From assembly GCF_004365655.1 (NCBI RefSeq), contig NZ_SOEO01000003.1, positions 434,001 through 498,000 of the forward strand: DNA of 64,000 nt, in the 5' to 3' direction. A program made the position numbers and the translations under genes. This stretch comes from Epilithonimonas xixisoli (GTDB lineage: Bacteria; Bacteroidota; Bacteroidia; Flavobacteriales; Weeksellaceae). Positions 16,159 to 24,499 of this stretch are shown here, one piece after another (position 1 is the first letter of the stretch; each line of letters begins with the position of its first letter). The notes under the pieces were generated by a model. It did not search any database. It had not been told where the DNA came from and saw only the letters and a list, made by a program, of their open reading frames with translations.

Positions 16159-17082
16159 ATGGCAAAAAAATTACAGCGTTTTTTCCTCAAAATCAAAAAC
16201 TTTTTCGATGATATTCACATTCCGGTTCTCGGGATTTCTCTCTGGAAAATGTTTTCGATCTACTCCGATGCGATTTTCAAAAATCCTTTGGGAAGACAGG
16301 CTGCCAGCATTTCCTGGAATTTTTTCCTAAGTCTTTTCCCGATGATTTTGTTCTTTTTGTCCGTCTTGCCGTTTATGCCACATTACGACAAACTACAGTT
16401 TTATATCTTCGAAGTTTTGATGCCAAGGGTTTTCCCGTCTCATATGCAGAGCGATGTCACGACGTACATTCAGGAGAGTATTATTCCGAATATGAAGTCC
16501 ATTAGCAATCTAACCATATTATTATCGTTCGTTTTTGCAACCAACGGCTGTTTTACCTTGATTAATGGTTTTAATAGAAATACAGAATTACAGAGAACTT
16601 TTGTGAAAGAATATCTTTTGGCGATGCTCGTCACCATTTGTTTCCTGAGTTTGGTTTGTCTTTCGATTTTCGGAATATATTACAGCGAGGTCGTTTTGAA
16701 GCTTTACACACCGACTTACGACATCACTTGGTTCACCAAAAACCTGACGAAGATTATCAGTTTTGTATCCTTTCCACTTTTTTATTTCGTATTGCTGTCA
16801 TTGTTCTATTGGGTTGGTTGTATCAAGATTACGAGAATTAGGGAAGCTTTTCCTGGCGCTATTCTTACCACGATTTTGTTTGTTTTACTCACTTACTTCT
16901 TCGCTATTTATGTGGCTAATATTGCCAGATACAACGTGCTTTATGGTTCCATAGGCTCCATTATTTTGGTGATGGTCTGGGTGAATGTGAATGTGTTTCT
17001 TGTCTTGATGGGCAATGAACTCAATCTCGCCATCAAAAAAGTGAAGCTGGAAAAACTCATCCGAGAAGAGATGTATTCTTAG
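16159..17082 (+). CDS. YihY/BrkB family inner-membrane protein
   Basis: A 307-aa protein with six predicted membrane helices and the PF03631 signatures: RQAASISWNFFLSLFPMILFFLSVLPF near residue 50, the FVFATNGCFTLINGFNR segment, and GSIGSIILVMVWVNVNVFLVLMGNELN near 270. The name BrkB comes from a Bordetella serum-resistance gene; the family is also wrongly called ribonuclease BN in old annotations. Its transport role is unknown. It is followed by an 85-base gap and then a 36-aa Lys-rich gene. Confidence 0.9.
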   Translation: MAKKLQRFFLKIKNFFDDIHIPVLGISLWKMFSIYSDAIFKNPLGRQAASISWNFFLSLFPMILFFLSVLPFMPHYDKLQFYIFEVLMPRVFPSHMQSDVTTYIQESIIPNMKSISNLTILLSFVFATNGCFTLINGFNRNTELQRTFVKEYLLAMLVTICFLSLVCLSIFGIYYSEVVLKLYTPTYDITWFTKNLTKIISFVSFPLFYFVLLSLFYWVGCIKITRIREAFPGAILTTILFVLLTYFFAIYVANIARYNVLYGSIGSIILVMVWVNVNVFLVLMGNELNLAIKKVKLEKLIREEMYS

Positions 17083-17167
17083 TTTTAATTGAGTTTTATT
17101 AATATTATCAAGTATTTAATTGAATAATTAATTATATTTATAAAACGAATTTCAAAAAATTAAGACA

Positions 17168-17278
17168 ATGGCAAAAGGACAAGATGCAAAAAAAGCAGCA
17201 AAAAAAGAACCGCTGAAAACAGCAAAGGAAAAAAAAGAAGCCAAAAGAGAAAAGAAAAATGCTTCTAAAAGAGATTAA
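17168..17278 (+). CDS. 36-aa lysine-rich basic protein
   Basis: A short ORF starting MAKGQDAKKAAKKEP and ending NASKRD. About 40% of residues are Lys or Arg and there are no hydrophobic clusters, so it should be soluble, unstructured and possibly nucleic-acid binding. It is credible as a gene: it has its own ATG after an AT-rich spacer, composition quite unlike a chance ORF (no Cys, Trp, Phe or Ile), and a terminator six bases after its stop. I recall similar 'MAKGQDAKK' proteins being annotated in other Flavobacteriia, but could not check this. Function unknown. Confidence 0.75.
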   Translation: MAKGQDAKKAAKKEPLKTAKEKKEAKREKKNASKRD

Positions 17279-17283
17279 TACCT

Positions 17284-17316
17284 AAGCCTTTCGATAGATT
17301 ATTGAAAGGCTTTTTT
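17284..17316. terminator. Bidirectional terminator between the Lys-rich gene and nhaA
   Basis: AAGCCTTTC pairs with GAAAGGCTT across an 11-base loop and is followed by T residues on the plus strand. The 3' arm overlaps the nhaA stop codon, so the final nhaA codons (KKAFQ) are encoded inside the hairpin. Confidence 0.85.
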
Positions 17317-18462
17317 ATTAAATTTCAAAATCATAAATCCAATAATTCCAGACAAAACGGACGCTATCAAAATGCTGATTTTGGAAATATTCTGAGTTTC
17401 AACTTCATCTGGAAAGGCCAACAGAGATACAAAAATCGACATTGTAAATCCAATTCCTGCGAGAAATCCGACGCCCAACATATCTTTCCAAGCGGAGAAA
17501 GTTGGCAGTTCTGCCCATCTCAATCGGATTGCCAAAAATGAAAATATATTGATTCCCAAAACTTTTCCAACCAGTAATCCACCGATGATTCCCAAACTCA
17601 AAGGATTGATAAAACCTTCAAAAATCTCTTTCTGAAAAGTAATATTCGTGTTGGCCAAAGCAAACAAAGGCATTATCACAAAACTAACGGGAATATGAAG
17701 TTTCTGTTCCAATTTTTCCAATGGCGAAGGCTCTGTTTCGGAAATGTTTGTTGGAATTGTAAAAGCTAGAATAACGCCGGCAATTGTCGCGTGAATCCCA
17801 GAATGGTGCATAAAATACCAAAGAAATAAACCCGGAATCAGATAAAATATTAAGTTTTTAATTCCTGATTTATTTAAAATTATTAACAAAACTAAAATTC
17901 CTCCACAGATTCCCAAAGACAGCCAGTCAATTTGAGCTGTATAAAACAATGCAATCACGAGAATCGCACCCAAATCATCCACAATTGCCAACGCGCTAAG
18001 GAATATTTTGAGTGAAGCCGGAACGCTTTTTCCCAACAGAGAAATGATGGCTAAAGAAAATGCAATGTCTGTTGCCATCGGGATTGCCCAGCCATTTTTG
18101 TATTCGGAATTGTAATTGAAGGCCAAATAAATCAGCGCAGGAATCAACATTCCGCCAACGGCACCAAAGATCGGAAGACTGGCTTTTTTGATGTCCGAAA
18201 GTTCGCCTTCCAAAAGTTCTCGCTTGATTTCCAAACCAACCAAAAGGAAGAAAATCGCCATCAATCCATCATTAATCCAAACCGAAACCGAATAATTCAA
18301 ATGGAAAATGTCTGTCCCCAATTTTGAATCTAACAAGCTTTGAAAATCTGCGGATAATGAGCTGTTTGCTACCAGCAAAGAAATCAAAACGCAAACTATC
18401 AGAACAATTCCGGAGCTTTTGCTGTTGTGAAAAAATTGTTGAAAATACTTAGTTAAAATCAT
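17299..18462 (-). CDS. nhaA: Na+/H+ antiporter NhaA
   Basis: A 387-aa antiporter with about 12 helices. Clear family blocks are NDGLMAIFFLLVGLEIKRELLEGEL (near 63-87), GWAIPMATDIAFSLAIISLLG, and ALAIVDDLGAILVIALFYT with the paired aspartates that bind sodium and protons. GIGFTMSIFVSLLAF lies near the C-terminus. NhaA exports sodium in exchange for protons and matters for salt and alkaline tolerance. Its start codon overlaps the stop of the upstream RelA/SpoT gene by four bases (ATGA type), so the two are translationally coupled. Confidence 0.97.
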   Translation of the reverse strand: MILTKYFQQFFHNSKSSGIVLIVCVLISLLVANSSLSADFQSLLDSKLGTDIFHLNYSVSVWINDGLMAIFFLLVGLEIKRELLEGELSDIKKASLPIFGAVGGMLIPALIYLAFNYNSEYKNGWAIPMATDIAFSLAIISLLGKSVPASLKIFLSALAIVDDLGAILVIALFYTAQIDWLSLGICGGILVLLIILNKSGIKNLIFYLIPGLFLWYFMHHSGIHATIAGVILAFTIPTNISETEPSPLEKLEQKLHIPVSFVIMPLFALANTNITFQKEIFEGFINPLSLGIIGGLLVGKVLGINIFSFLAIRLRWAELPTFSAWKDMLGVGFLAGIGFTMSIFVSLLAFPDEVETQNISKISILIASVLSGIIGFMILKFNKKAFQ

Positions 18463-20663
18463 CCGAGTCGCTTCACTTTAGAAACACCATTGATGCTTTT
18501 CAGTTTTTTAAATGTCTCTTCCAATTGGCTTTTATTTTTCACTTCCAGATTGATGTTTCCGGTGAAAATTCCATCGTTGGAAGCGATGCTCATACTTTTC
18601 ATATCCATATTCATAGATCCACTGATGACGGCTGTAATGTCATTAATCATTCCCATTCTGTCCAGACCTTCGATCTCAATTTTAATTCTATTTTTGAAGC
18701 TTTCCGCATTCACCCATTTGGCTTGCAAAACTCTGTAATCGTAGTTGGCTCTCAGGTTGATGGCATTTGGGCAATTTTCACTGTGAACTTTGATGCCGTC
18801 GGAAATAGTGATGAACCCAAAAATCTTATCACCTGGAATCACCGTACAGCATTTTGCGAAAGAATAATTCAGTTTTTCCTCATCTTTCCCAAAGACAATC
18901 ATATCCAGGTTAGAATCTACTTTTTCTACAAATTGCTCCTTGTTCGAAGTCTTTCTGAAACGTTGGAAAAGGTTGCTCAGAATGCTTTTTCCGTCTGCAT
19001 AGCGTTTGATGTCGCCAATGTCAAAAGTTCCATTTTGGAATCCGAGAAACAAATCCTGAGAGGTTTTTAGATTAAGAAATTTCTGAATGGCATTCACTTC
19101 TTCCTCGCTGTAGTTCAGTTTCGCGTGGCGCATTTTTCTTTGCAGAATTTCTTTTCCTTCCGCTGTATTTTGATTTTTTTCAGAATTAAGGATGTTCTTA
19201 ATCTTAGATTTAGCTTTGGAAGTCACTACAAACTCCAACCAATCTGCTTTTGGTTTTTGATTCTGAGAAGACAGAATATCAATCTGATCTCCGTTTTGAA
19301 GCACGTAACTAATTGGAACCAATTTTCCGTTGATCTTTGCGCCCAGACATTTCATTCCCAAATCTGAGTGCACAGAAAATGCAAAATCCAAAGCTGTAGC
19401 GCCAGTTGGCAGAATTTTGATTTCACCTTTTGGCGTAAAAACGAAAACTTCTTTTGAATAGAGATTTAGTTTAATGTTATCAAGAAGTTCAGATGTAGAA
19501 AGGTTTTGCTGTTGTTCCAAAACATCGCGAATCTCGGAAACCCAATTTTCAAAACGTTGATCATCGGTGTTTTTTCGGTAGCCTTCTTTGTATTTGTAAT
19601 GCGCGGCGACTCCTTTTTCGGCAATTTCGTTCATTCTTTCGGAACGGATTTGCACCTCGATCCATTTTTTGTCCGGGCCCATCACAGTGAGATGGAGACT
19701 TTCGTAGCCTGTAGATCTCGGCTGCGAAATCCAGTCGCGCATTCGGGCAGGATTGCTGTGGTAGAGATCTGTAACGATAGAATAAATTTTCCAAGCCAGG
19801 AATTTTTCATTTCGAGGATCGGATTTATATATAATTCGAATGGCGTAATTGTCATAAACTTCCTCAAAAGTCACATTCTGCTTTTGCATTTTACGATAAA
19901 TCGAGGAAATGGCTTTTGCGCGGCCTTTGATGGTGAAGTTCAGGTTTTCCTCTTTCAGTTGTTCAGAAACTTCTTTGGAAAATTCTTGTACATATTTTTC
20001 TCGACCCTCTTTTGCTGTTTCCAATTTGTCCAGAATGTCATTGTAAACTTCTGGATTATTGTATTTTAAAGACAAATCTTCCAGTTCCGATTTGATGGAA
20101 TAAAGTCCAAATCTGTGAGCCAAAGGTGCGTAGATGTAAGCTGTTTCTGCCGCAATTTTTTTCTGTTTGATGGGATGCATGCTTTCCAGCGTCCGCATAT
20201 TATGCAGTCTGTCGGCAATCTTGATAAGAATCACCCGAAAATCCTCTGAAAGTGTAAGCAGTAACTTTCTGTAATTCTCAGACTGAACCGAGATATTCTG
20301 CTGGTTCATCACAGAGATTTTTGTCAAACCATTCACGATGTCGGCAATCGTTTCGCCGAAGATTTTTTTGAGATCATCGTAAGTGTATTCAGAATCCTCG
20401 ATCACGTCGTGGAGTAGGGCGCAGGCAATACTTGTTGCTCCTAAACCGACTTCATTGGCTACAATTTTTGCGACTTCTATCGGATGATAGATGTAGGGTT
20501 CGCCGGTTTTTCTGCGTTGATCTTTGTGCGCATCCAAAGCGATATCGAAAGCCTTTCGGATCAGCTTGTTTTGCTCCTCATCTAGCGTTCGGTAAGTGTT
20601 GGTAATGAGGTCTTTGTATCTTGCAAGGATTTCCTTGTTTTCCTTCTCTAAATCGTAATTCAT
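18459..20663 (-). CDS. spoT: Bifunctional (p)ppGpp synthetase/hydrolase (RelA/SpoT family)
   Basis: A 734-aa RSH protein of normal length. The N-terminal HD hydrolase domain (about 30-200) keeps YHP (H60) and ALLHDVIEDSEY (H85-D86). The synthetase domain (about 250-370) has YAIRIIYKSD, GYESLHLTVMGPD and the EVQIR motif, followed by GVAAHYKYKEG. The TGS domain follows (about 410-470, VFVFTPKGEIKILPTGATALDFAF), and an ACT domain lies at the C-terminus (about 655-734). Both active sites look intact, so it should make and degrade the stringent-response alarmone. It is the first gene of a two-gene operon with nhaA (4-base overlap); the coupling to a sodium antiporter suggests a stress link but is not proof of one. 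Confidence 0.96.
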   Translation of the reverse strand: MNYDLEKENKEILARYKDLITNTYRTLDEEQNKLIRKAFDIALDAHKDQRRKTGEPYIYHPIEVAKIVANEVGLGATSIACALLHDVIEDSEYTYDDLKKIFGETIADIVNGLTKISVMNQQNISVQSENYRKLLLTLSEDFRVILIKIADRLHNMRTLESMHPIKQKKIAAETAYIYAPLAHRFGLYSIKSELEDLSLKYNNPEVYNDILDKLETAKEGREKYVQEFSKEVSEQLKEENLNFTIKGRAKAISSIYRKMQKQNVTFEEVYDNYAIRIIYKSDPRNEKFLAWKIYSIVTDLYHSNPARMRDWISQPRSTGYESLHLTVMGPDKKWIEVQIRSERMNEIAEKGVAAHYKYKEGYRKNTDDQRFENWVSEIRDVLEQQQNLSTSELLDNIKLNLYSKEVFVFTPKGEIKILPTGATALDFAFSVHSDLGMKCLGAKINGKLVPISYVLQNGDQIDILSSQNQKPKADWLEFVVTSKAKSKIKNILNSEKNQNTAEGKEILQRKMRHAKLNYSEEEVNAIQKFLNLKTSQDLFLGFQNGTFDIGDIKRYADGKSILSNLFQRFRKTSNKEQFVEKVDSNLDMIVFGKDEEKLNYSFAKCCTVIPGDKIFGFITISDGIKVHSENCPNAINLRANYDYRVLQAKWVNAESFKNRIKIEIEGLDRMGMINDITAVISGSMNMDMKSMSIASNDGIFTGNINLEVKNKSQLEETFKKLKSINGVSKVKRLG

Positions 20664-20748
20664 CTGTGAATGTTAACTATAACGAATATAAGAAAATTAA
20701 TACAGATTATCAAGCTATATTTGTATCGCTTTTTTATATTGAATTGAT

Positions 20749-21186
20749 TTGATGACAGAAAAATTCCATAAAATATTCAGAAATAGTTACAAGATTTTAA
20801 TTCCGTTTTACACGGTTTTTCTTTTGTATCTGATGTTTTTTGGATTTGGGAGAAGTCAATATGATTTTAATATCGTAAGATTGCTTCCAATGATTTCGAC
20901 TGCTGATTTTGTGATGAAAACGGTGGATTTGAAAACGATTATTATTAATGTTTTCGGAAATGTAATAATGTTCACACCTTTTGGTTTTCTTGGAATTGTC
21001 TTCCCAAAACTCAATGATTTTAAAACATTAATTATCAACTTTCTTTCCGCAATCATCATTATAGAAAGTCTGCAATATTTCACAAGACTTGGCGTATTCG
21101 ATATTGATGATGTAATTTTGAATACAATTGGCGTTGCAATTGGATTTTGGATTTATAAAAAGTTGGCTTCGAGAGCCTCAGCCTGA
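20749..21186 (+). CDS. VanZ family membrane protein
   Basis: A 145-aa protein with four predicted helices and the VanZ-like pattern: FLLYLMFFGFGRSQYDFNIVRLLP near the start, NVFGNVIMFTPFGFLGIVFPKL near 65-85, and ESLQYFTRLGVFDIDDVILNTIGVAIGFWIYK near 105-138. VanZ gives low-level teicoplanin resistance in enterococci; the family is widespread and most members have no known role. The last six residues (ASRASA and the stop codon) are encoded by a copy of a dispersed 24-bp repeat (21165-21188), so the native C-terminus may have been replaced by repeat insertion. Divergent from spoT. Confidence 0.85.
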   Translation: MMTEKFHKIFRNSYKILIPFYTVFLLYLMFFGFGRSQYDFNIVRLLPMISTADFVMKTVDLKTIIINVFGNVIMFTPFGFLGIVFPKLNDFKTLIINFLSAIIIIESLQYFTRLGVFDIDDVILNTIGVAIGFWIYKKLASRASA

Positions 21187-21188
21187 CA
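21165..21188. repeat. 24-bp dispersed repeat (family 3) overlapping the vanZ stop codon
   Basis: The copy starts GGCTTCGAGAG and ends CAGCCTGACA; it matches 32869-32892 in the same orientation and 6054-6109 and 31892-31915 in the other. Confidence 0.75.
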
Positions 21189-21218
21189 TTGGAAATCAAA
21201 ATGATATTTTGATATTTC

Positions 21219-21288
21219 TCTCGCAGATTTAGCAAATTTTGCAGATTCAATACAATTAAAATCTGCTTCATCTGCCAAATCTGCGAGA
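21219..21288. repeat. 70-bp inverted repeat with 'TCTGCGAGA' arms (family 4)
   Basis: The arms 21219-21234 and 21273-21288 pair over 16 positions with one mismatch (TCTCGCAGATTT... and ...AAATCTGCGAGA). It sits in the convergent gap between vanZ and proC and could act as a two-way terminator, but it lacks a clear T run. Related arms are at 13291-13320 and near 34921-34955. Confidence 0.7.
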
Positions 21289-21320
21289 TTTTAAAATTCA
21301 CTACAAAAATTACAATTCAA

Positions 21321-22124
21321 CTATTTGTTCAATTCCTTAGCACGGTTTTCCGCCGCCAAGATTCCTTTTTTAAGGATTGATTTCAATTCGTTTTCCTCAA
21401 AAGTTTTGAGTGCAGCTTCCGTAGTTCCGCCTTTTGATGCGACGTCTTTGATTAATTCTTCCAAAGATTTATCAGAATTATTGATAAGATGATATGCGCC
21501 AAGCATTGTCTGTTTCACGAATAATTTAGAAAGATTTTCATCGATTCCCATCTGTGTTCCAGCTTTTATCATTGCATCTATGATGTAATAAAAATACGCT
21601 GGTCCGCTTCCGGAAAGAGCGGTTACGCCATCCAAAAGTTTCTCGTCTTCCAAGTAAACGGAACGTCCGGTGGAATTTAATAATCTCTCTACGTTCATCA
21701 ATTCAGAAAAAGAAATTCCGTCTGCAGCAGTGTAACCTGTGATTCCCATTCCTAGAAGCGTAGGAGAGTTTGGCATTGCCCGAACCACGAATTTATGATC
21801 TAAAAGTTTCTGAATTTTTTCGATGGAAATTCCCGCCATTATCGATAAGACCAAAGATTTGTCCGAAATTTTGAAAGGCAGATTCTCCGCAACGAAAGCA
21901 AAATCCTGAGGTTTCACAGCGATGATAATTAAATCAGCTTCCAGATTTTGGATTTCCTCAAAAGTTGAGATTTCCGAGTCGGGGAAAGATTCTTTTAGTT
22001 TGGTTTTTTTATTCTCATTTCTGGTGATGAGGTGTAGGTTTTGTGGTTTTATCAATTCGTATTTCAAGAATGATTTTGAAAATGATAAACCCATATTTCC
22101 TGCGCCGAGAACTGCTATTTTCAT
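21321..22124 (-). CDS. proC: Pyrroline-5-carboxylate reductase
   Basis: A 267-aa enzyme for the last step of proline synthesis (NADPH-dependent reduction of pyrroline-5-carboxylate). The Rossmann motif GAGNMGLSFSKSF is at residues 6-18, IIIAVKPQD lies near 70, and the C-terminal dimer domain has the ALSGSGPAYFYYIIDAM signature (near 165-180) and DVASKGGTTEAALKTFE near 235. Length and motifs are standard. It is separated by about 60 bases from the hypothetical gene upstream and may be expressed alone. Confidence 0.97.
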   Translation of the reverse strand: MKIAVLGAGNMGLSFSKSFLKYELIKPQNLHLITRNENKKTKLKESFPDSEISTFEEIQNLEADLIIIAVKPQDFAFVAENLPFKISDKSLVLSIMAGISIEKIQKLLDHKFVVRAMPNSPTLLGMGITGYTAADGISFSELMNVERLLNSTGRSVYLEDEKLLDGVTALSGSGPAYFYYIIDAMIKAGTQMGIDENLSKLFVKQTMLGAYHLINNSDKSLEELIKDVASKGGTTEAALKTFEENELKSILKKGILAAENRAKELNK

Positions 22125-22183
22125 TTGTGTTTTTTGGTTTTAATTAAAGCTTTTATTTATAAAATTTTAAACTAAAGAATCAT

Positions 22184-22690
22184 TTAATTCCATTTTACTC
22201 CAAACGATACAATGATGAAGTAAATGATGAACATTATTATATTCGTGATTAAATTCGCAAAAATGAAAGGCTTAATTATACTCCAATCTTTCGTTTTTTG
22301 TTTTAAAGCTAAAAAATAAAATGGAAATTCAATTATCAAAGTGGCAATGAAAGAAATTCCCATTCCACTTAAAAAGCCACCTAATTTATATTCTCCTAAT
22401 CTAGTTTTTCCTCCCCAAAAATCTGTATTTCCACTAAGTTCAGAAAAATGTGGGGCGATATAATATAATCCTATAAACATTGAAACGTAATTCGCCAGAA
22501 TAATGAGCCATTTTCTATTTGAAACATTGAATTTTGAAGTTAAAATTTTACTTTCATAAATTCCAATTATAGCATTTATCCAGACTAAATGTATAAATCC
22601 AAACCACATCATTGGAGAACCAGCATTTGCCAAAACAAAATTTGGTAATAGAAGTAAGACCAAAAGAATTAGTGGATTTTTTTTACTCAT
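22184..22690 (-). CDS. Hypothetical membrane protein, 168 aa
   Basis: The first 21 residues look like a cleavable signal or a first helix (LILLVLLLLPNFVLANAGSP). Three to four more helices follow (about 30-48, 62-80, 105-127 and 142-163). No motif points to a function. It begins 18 bases downstream of the DsbA-like gene on the same strand, so the two are probably cotranscribed. The 'NAGSPMMWFGFIHL' start after the signal is distinctive and could serve as a search query. Function unknown. Confidence 0.75.
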   Translation of the reverse strand: MSKKNPLILLVLLLLPNFVLANAGSPMMWFGFIHLVWINAIIGIYESKILTSKFNVSNRKWLIILANYVSMFIGLYYIAPHFSELSGNTDFWGGKTRLGEYKLGGFLSGMGISFIATLIIEFPFYFLALKQKTKDWSIIKPFIFANLITNIIMFIIYFIIVSFGVKWN

Positions 22691-22708
22691 TTATTGCGTA
22701 CCTAAGAA

Positions 22709-23410
22709 TTAACAATTCCCGTTCACATCACAAGAATTACCATCTTGAATAATATCAAATTTCGAATCGTTTTCAGCAAATTCATTCCAACTTTTTTCCA
22801 AAACTTCTGAAAATAAATGCGTTGGTTGCGCTCCCGAAATTGCATATTTTTGATTGAATACAAAAAACGGAACACCACGGATTCCAAGATTTGAAGCTTC
22901 GGCAATGTCTTTATTTACAAGATTTTTTAATTCTGAAGATTGAGTTGCTTTAGTGATTTCGTCTTTAGAAAATCCAATTTTTTCTCCGATTTCCGAAAGA
23001 ACTTCTACATCGTCAATATCTTTTCCTAAAATGAAATAAGCCTCAAACAAAAGTTCTTCCATTTCATTGGCTTTTCCTTTTTCTTTAGCCAGTTGAACCA
23101 GCATTTGGCTTTTGAAAGAATTAGAAACTTTCACATCATCAAAATTGAAATCGATGTCAGCATTTTTCCCAGCTTGAATCAGATTTTCGTGCATCTGCAT
23201 AATTTGAGACATCGGAAAACCTTTGATTTCTGAGAGATATTCGTAATGATTTTTAGATAAATCTGTTTTCATATTCGGGTCCAACTGAAACGAATGCCAA
23301 TTGACTTCCACTTTTTCATTTTGGGTAAAATCCTGAAGTGCTTTTTCAAAATTTCTCTTCCCCACAAAACAAAACGGACAACGTGTGTCGCTCCAAATAT
23401 CTACTTTCAT
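22709..23410 (-). CDS. DsbA family oxidoreductase (FrnE-like)
   Basis: A 233-aa thioredoxin-fold protein with the active site CPFC at residues 11-14 (WSDTRCPFCFVGKRNFE). The inserted helical domain typical of FrnE/2-hydroxychromene-2-carboxylate isomerase-like proteins follows, and the cis-proline region is LGIRGVPFFVFNQKYAISGAQP near 185-205. There is no signal peptide, so it acts in the cytoplasm. FrnE of Deinococcus is a disulfide isomerase linked to oxidative stress. A second cysteine pair occurs at the extreme C-terminus (CDVNGNC). Confidence 0.92.
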   Translation of the reverse strand: MKVDIWSDTRCPFCFVGKRNFEKALQDFTQNEKVEVNWHSFQLDPNMKTDLSKNHYEYLSEIKGFPMSQIMQMHENLIQAGKNADIDFNFDDVKVSNSFKSQMLVQLAKEKGKANEMEELLFEAYFILGKDIDDVEVLSEIGEKIGFSKDEITKATQSSELKNLVNKDIAEASNLGIRGVPFFVFNQKYAISGAQPTHLFSEVLEKSWNEFAENDSKFDIIQDGNSCDVNGNC

Positions 23411-23442
23411 TTTTTGTTATTTTAAATATTTTCTAATTCTAC

Positions 23443-23475
23443 AACCTCTTCAGAGTTTCAAACTCTGAAGGGGTT
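23443..23475. repeat. Palindrome with 'CAGAG-TTTCAAA-CTCTG' core (family 5)
   Basis: The arms AACCTCTTCAGAG and CTCTGAAGGGGTT pair over 13 positions with one mismatch around TTTCAAA. It lies between murB (upstream on the minus strand) and the DsbA-like gene. It may terminate murB, although no T run follows. A related palindrome is at 38844-38869. Confidence 0.6.
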
Positions 23476-23485
23476 TCTGGTGGTT

Positions 23486-24499
23486 TTAAATAATATTCAC
23501 TTCTCGCTCCAGCTCAATTCCATATTTTTCCTTTACAGAATCAATAATCATCGTTGAAAAATCAAAAATCTCTTTTCCAGTCGCATTCCCAGTCGCATTG
23601 ATGATGACCAAAGCCTGCAATTTGTGAGAAGCCACATTTCCGATTTGCTTGCCTTTCCAGCCACATTGTTCAATCAGCCAACCAGCCGGAACTTTCACAA
23701 AATCACCATTAGGATAACCTGGAATATTTTCAAATTTTAGTTTTAAAGTTTCATATTGAGCGAGTGGAATTGTTGGATTTTTAAAAAAACTTCCGGCGTT
23801 TCCAATCTCTTTTGGGTTGGGTAATTTGCTTTGTCTAATGTTGATGACAGCTTTCGAAACGTCTTGAATGGTAGGATTAATGATTTCCATTTTTTCAAGC
23901 TCTGACTGAATCGCGCCATATTCCACATCAATTCTGTGAATATTTGTTGTCAATCGGAAAGTCACTTCCAAAATCACATATTTTCCCTTTCCTTCCTGCT
24001 TGAAAATCGAATCTCTGTAACCGAATCTACATTGTTCTGAGTTTAAGGTTTCGAGTTCAAGCGTTTCGAGATTCAAAACTTTGCAAGACTCAAAAACGTC
24101 TTTGATTTCCGTTCCATAAGCTCCGATATTCTGCATCGGCGAAGTGCCTACATTTCCTGGAATTAAGGATAGATTTTCCAATCCACCGTAATTTTTCTCC
24201 AGACAAAACATCACAAATTGATGCCAGTTTTCGCCCGCTTTTGCAGTGACAAAAACTTCATTTTCATTAATTATTTCGTCCGTAATTCCTTTCAGATTTA
24301 GTCTAATCACCACACCGTCAAAATCCTTTGTCAAAAGCAAATTGCTTCCGCCACCTAAGAAAAGTTTTGGAGTTTGAGGATTGGAATGTTTGAGGGTTTC
24401 TGTAAGTTCTTCTGCGGAATTAACTTCGGCAAAATATCTTGCGGAAACATCGACTCCAAAAGTGTTGTATGGTTTTAGGGAAATGTTTTCTTGAATCAT
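23486..24499 (-). CDS. murB: UDP-N-acetylenolpyruvoylglucosamine reductase MurB
   Basis: A 337-aa FAD enzyme of peptidoglycan precursor synthesis that reduces enolpyruvyl-UDP-GlcNAc to UDP-MurNAc. The start NTFGVDVSARYFAEV and the FAD-binding LFLGGGSNLLLTKDFDGVVI (near 45-65) are clear. SLIPGNVGTSPMQNIGAYGTEI (near 115-137), FGYRDSIFK and GSFFKNP complete the type I MurB pattern. The start codon overlaps the stop of the upstream lipoprotein gene by one base, indicating translational coupling. Confidence 0.97.
   Translation of the reverse strand: MIQENISLKPYNTFGVDVSARYFAEVNSAEELTETLKHSNPQTPKLFLGGGSNLLLTKDFDGVVIRLNLKGITDEIINENEVFVTAKAGENWHQFVMFCLEKNYGGLENLSLIPGNVGTSPMQNIGAYGTEIKDVFESCKVLNLETLELETLNSEQCRFGYRDSIFKQEGKGKYVILEVTFRLTTNIHRIDVEYGAIQSELEKMEIINPTIQDVSKAVINIRQSKLPNPKEIGNAGSFFKNPTIPLAQYETLKLKFENIPGYPNGDFVKVPAGWLIEQCGWKGKQIGNVASHKLQALVIINATGNATGKEIFDFSTMIIDSVKEKYGIELEREVNII

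Noticed and set aside
18490-20069. Plus-strand ORFs of up to 187 codons inside spoT
   Set aside because: Opposite-strand shadows of a complete RelA/SpoT gene; composition rich in Phe/Cys/His without any domain pattern.
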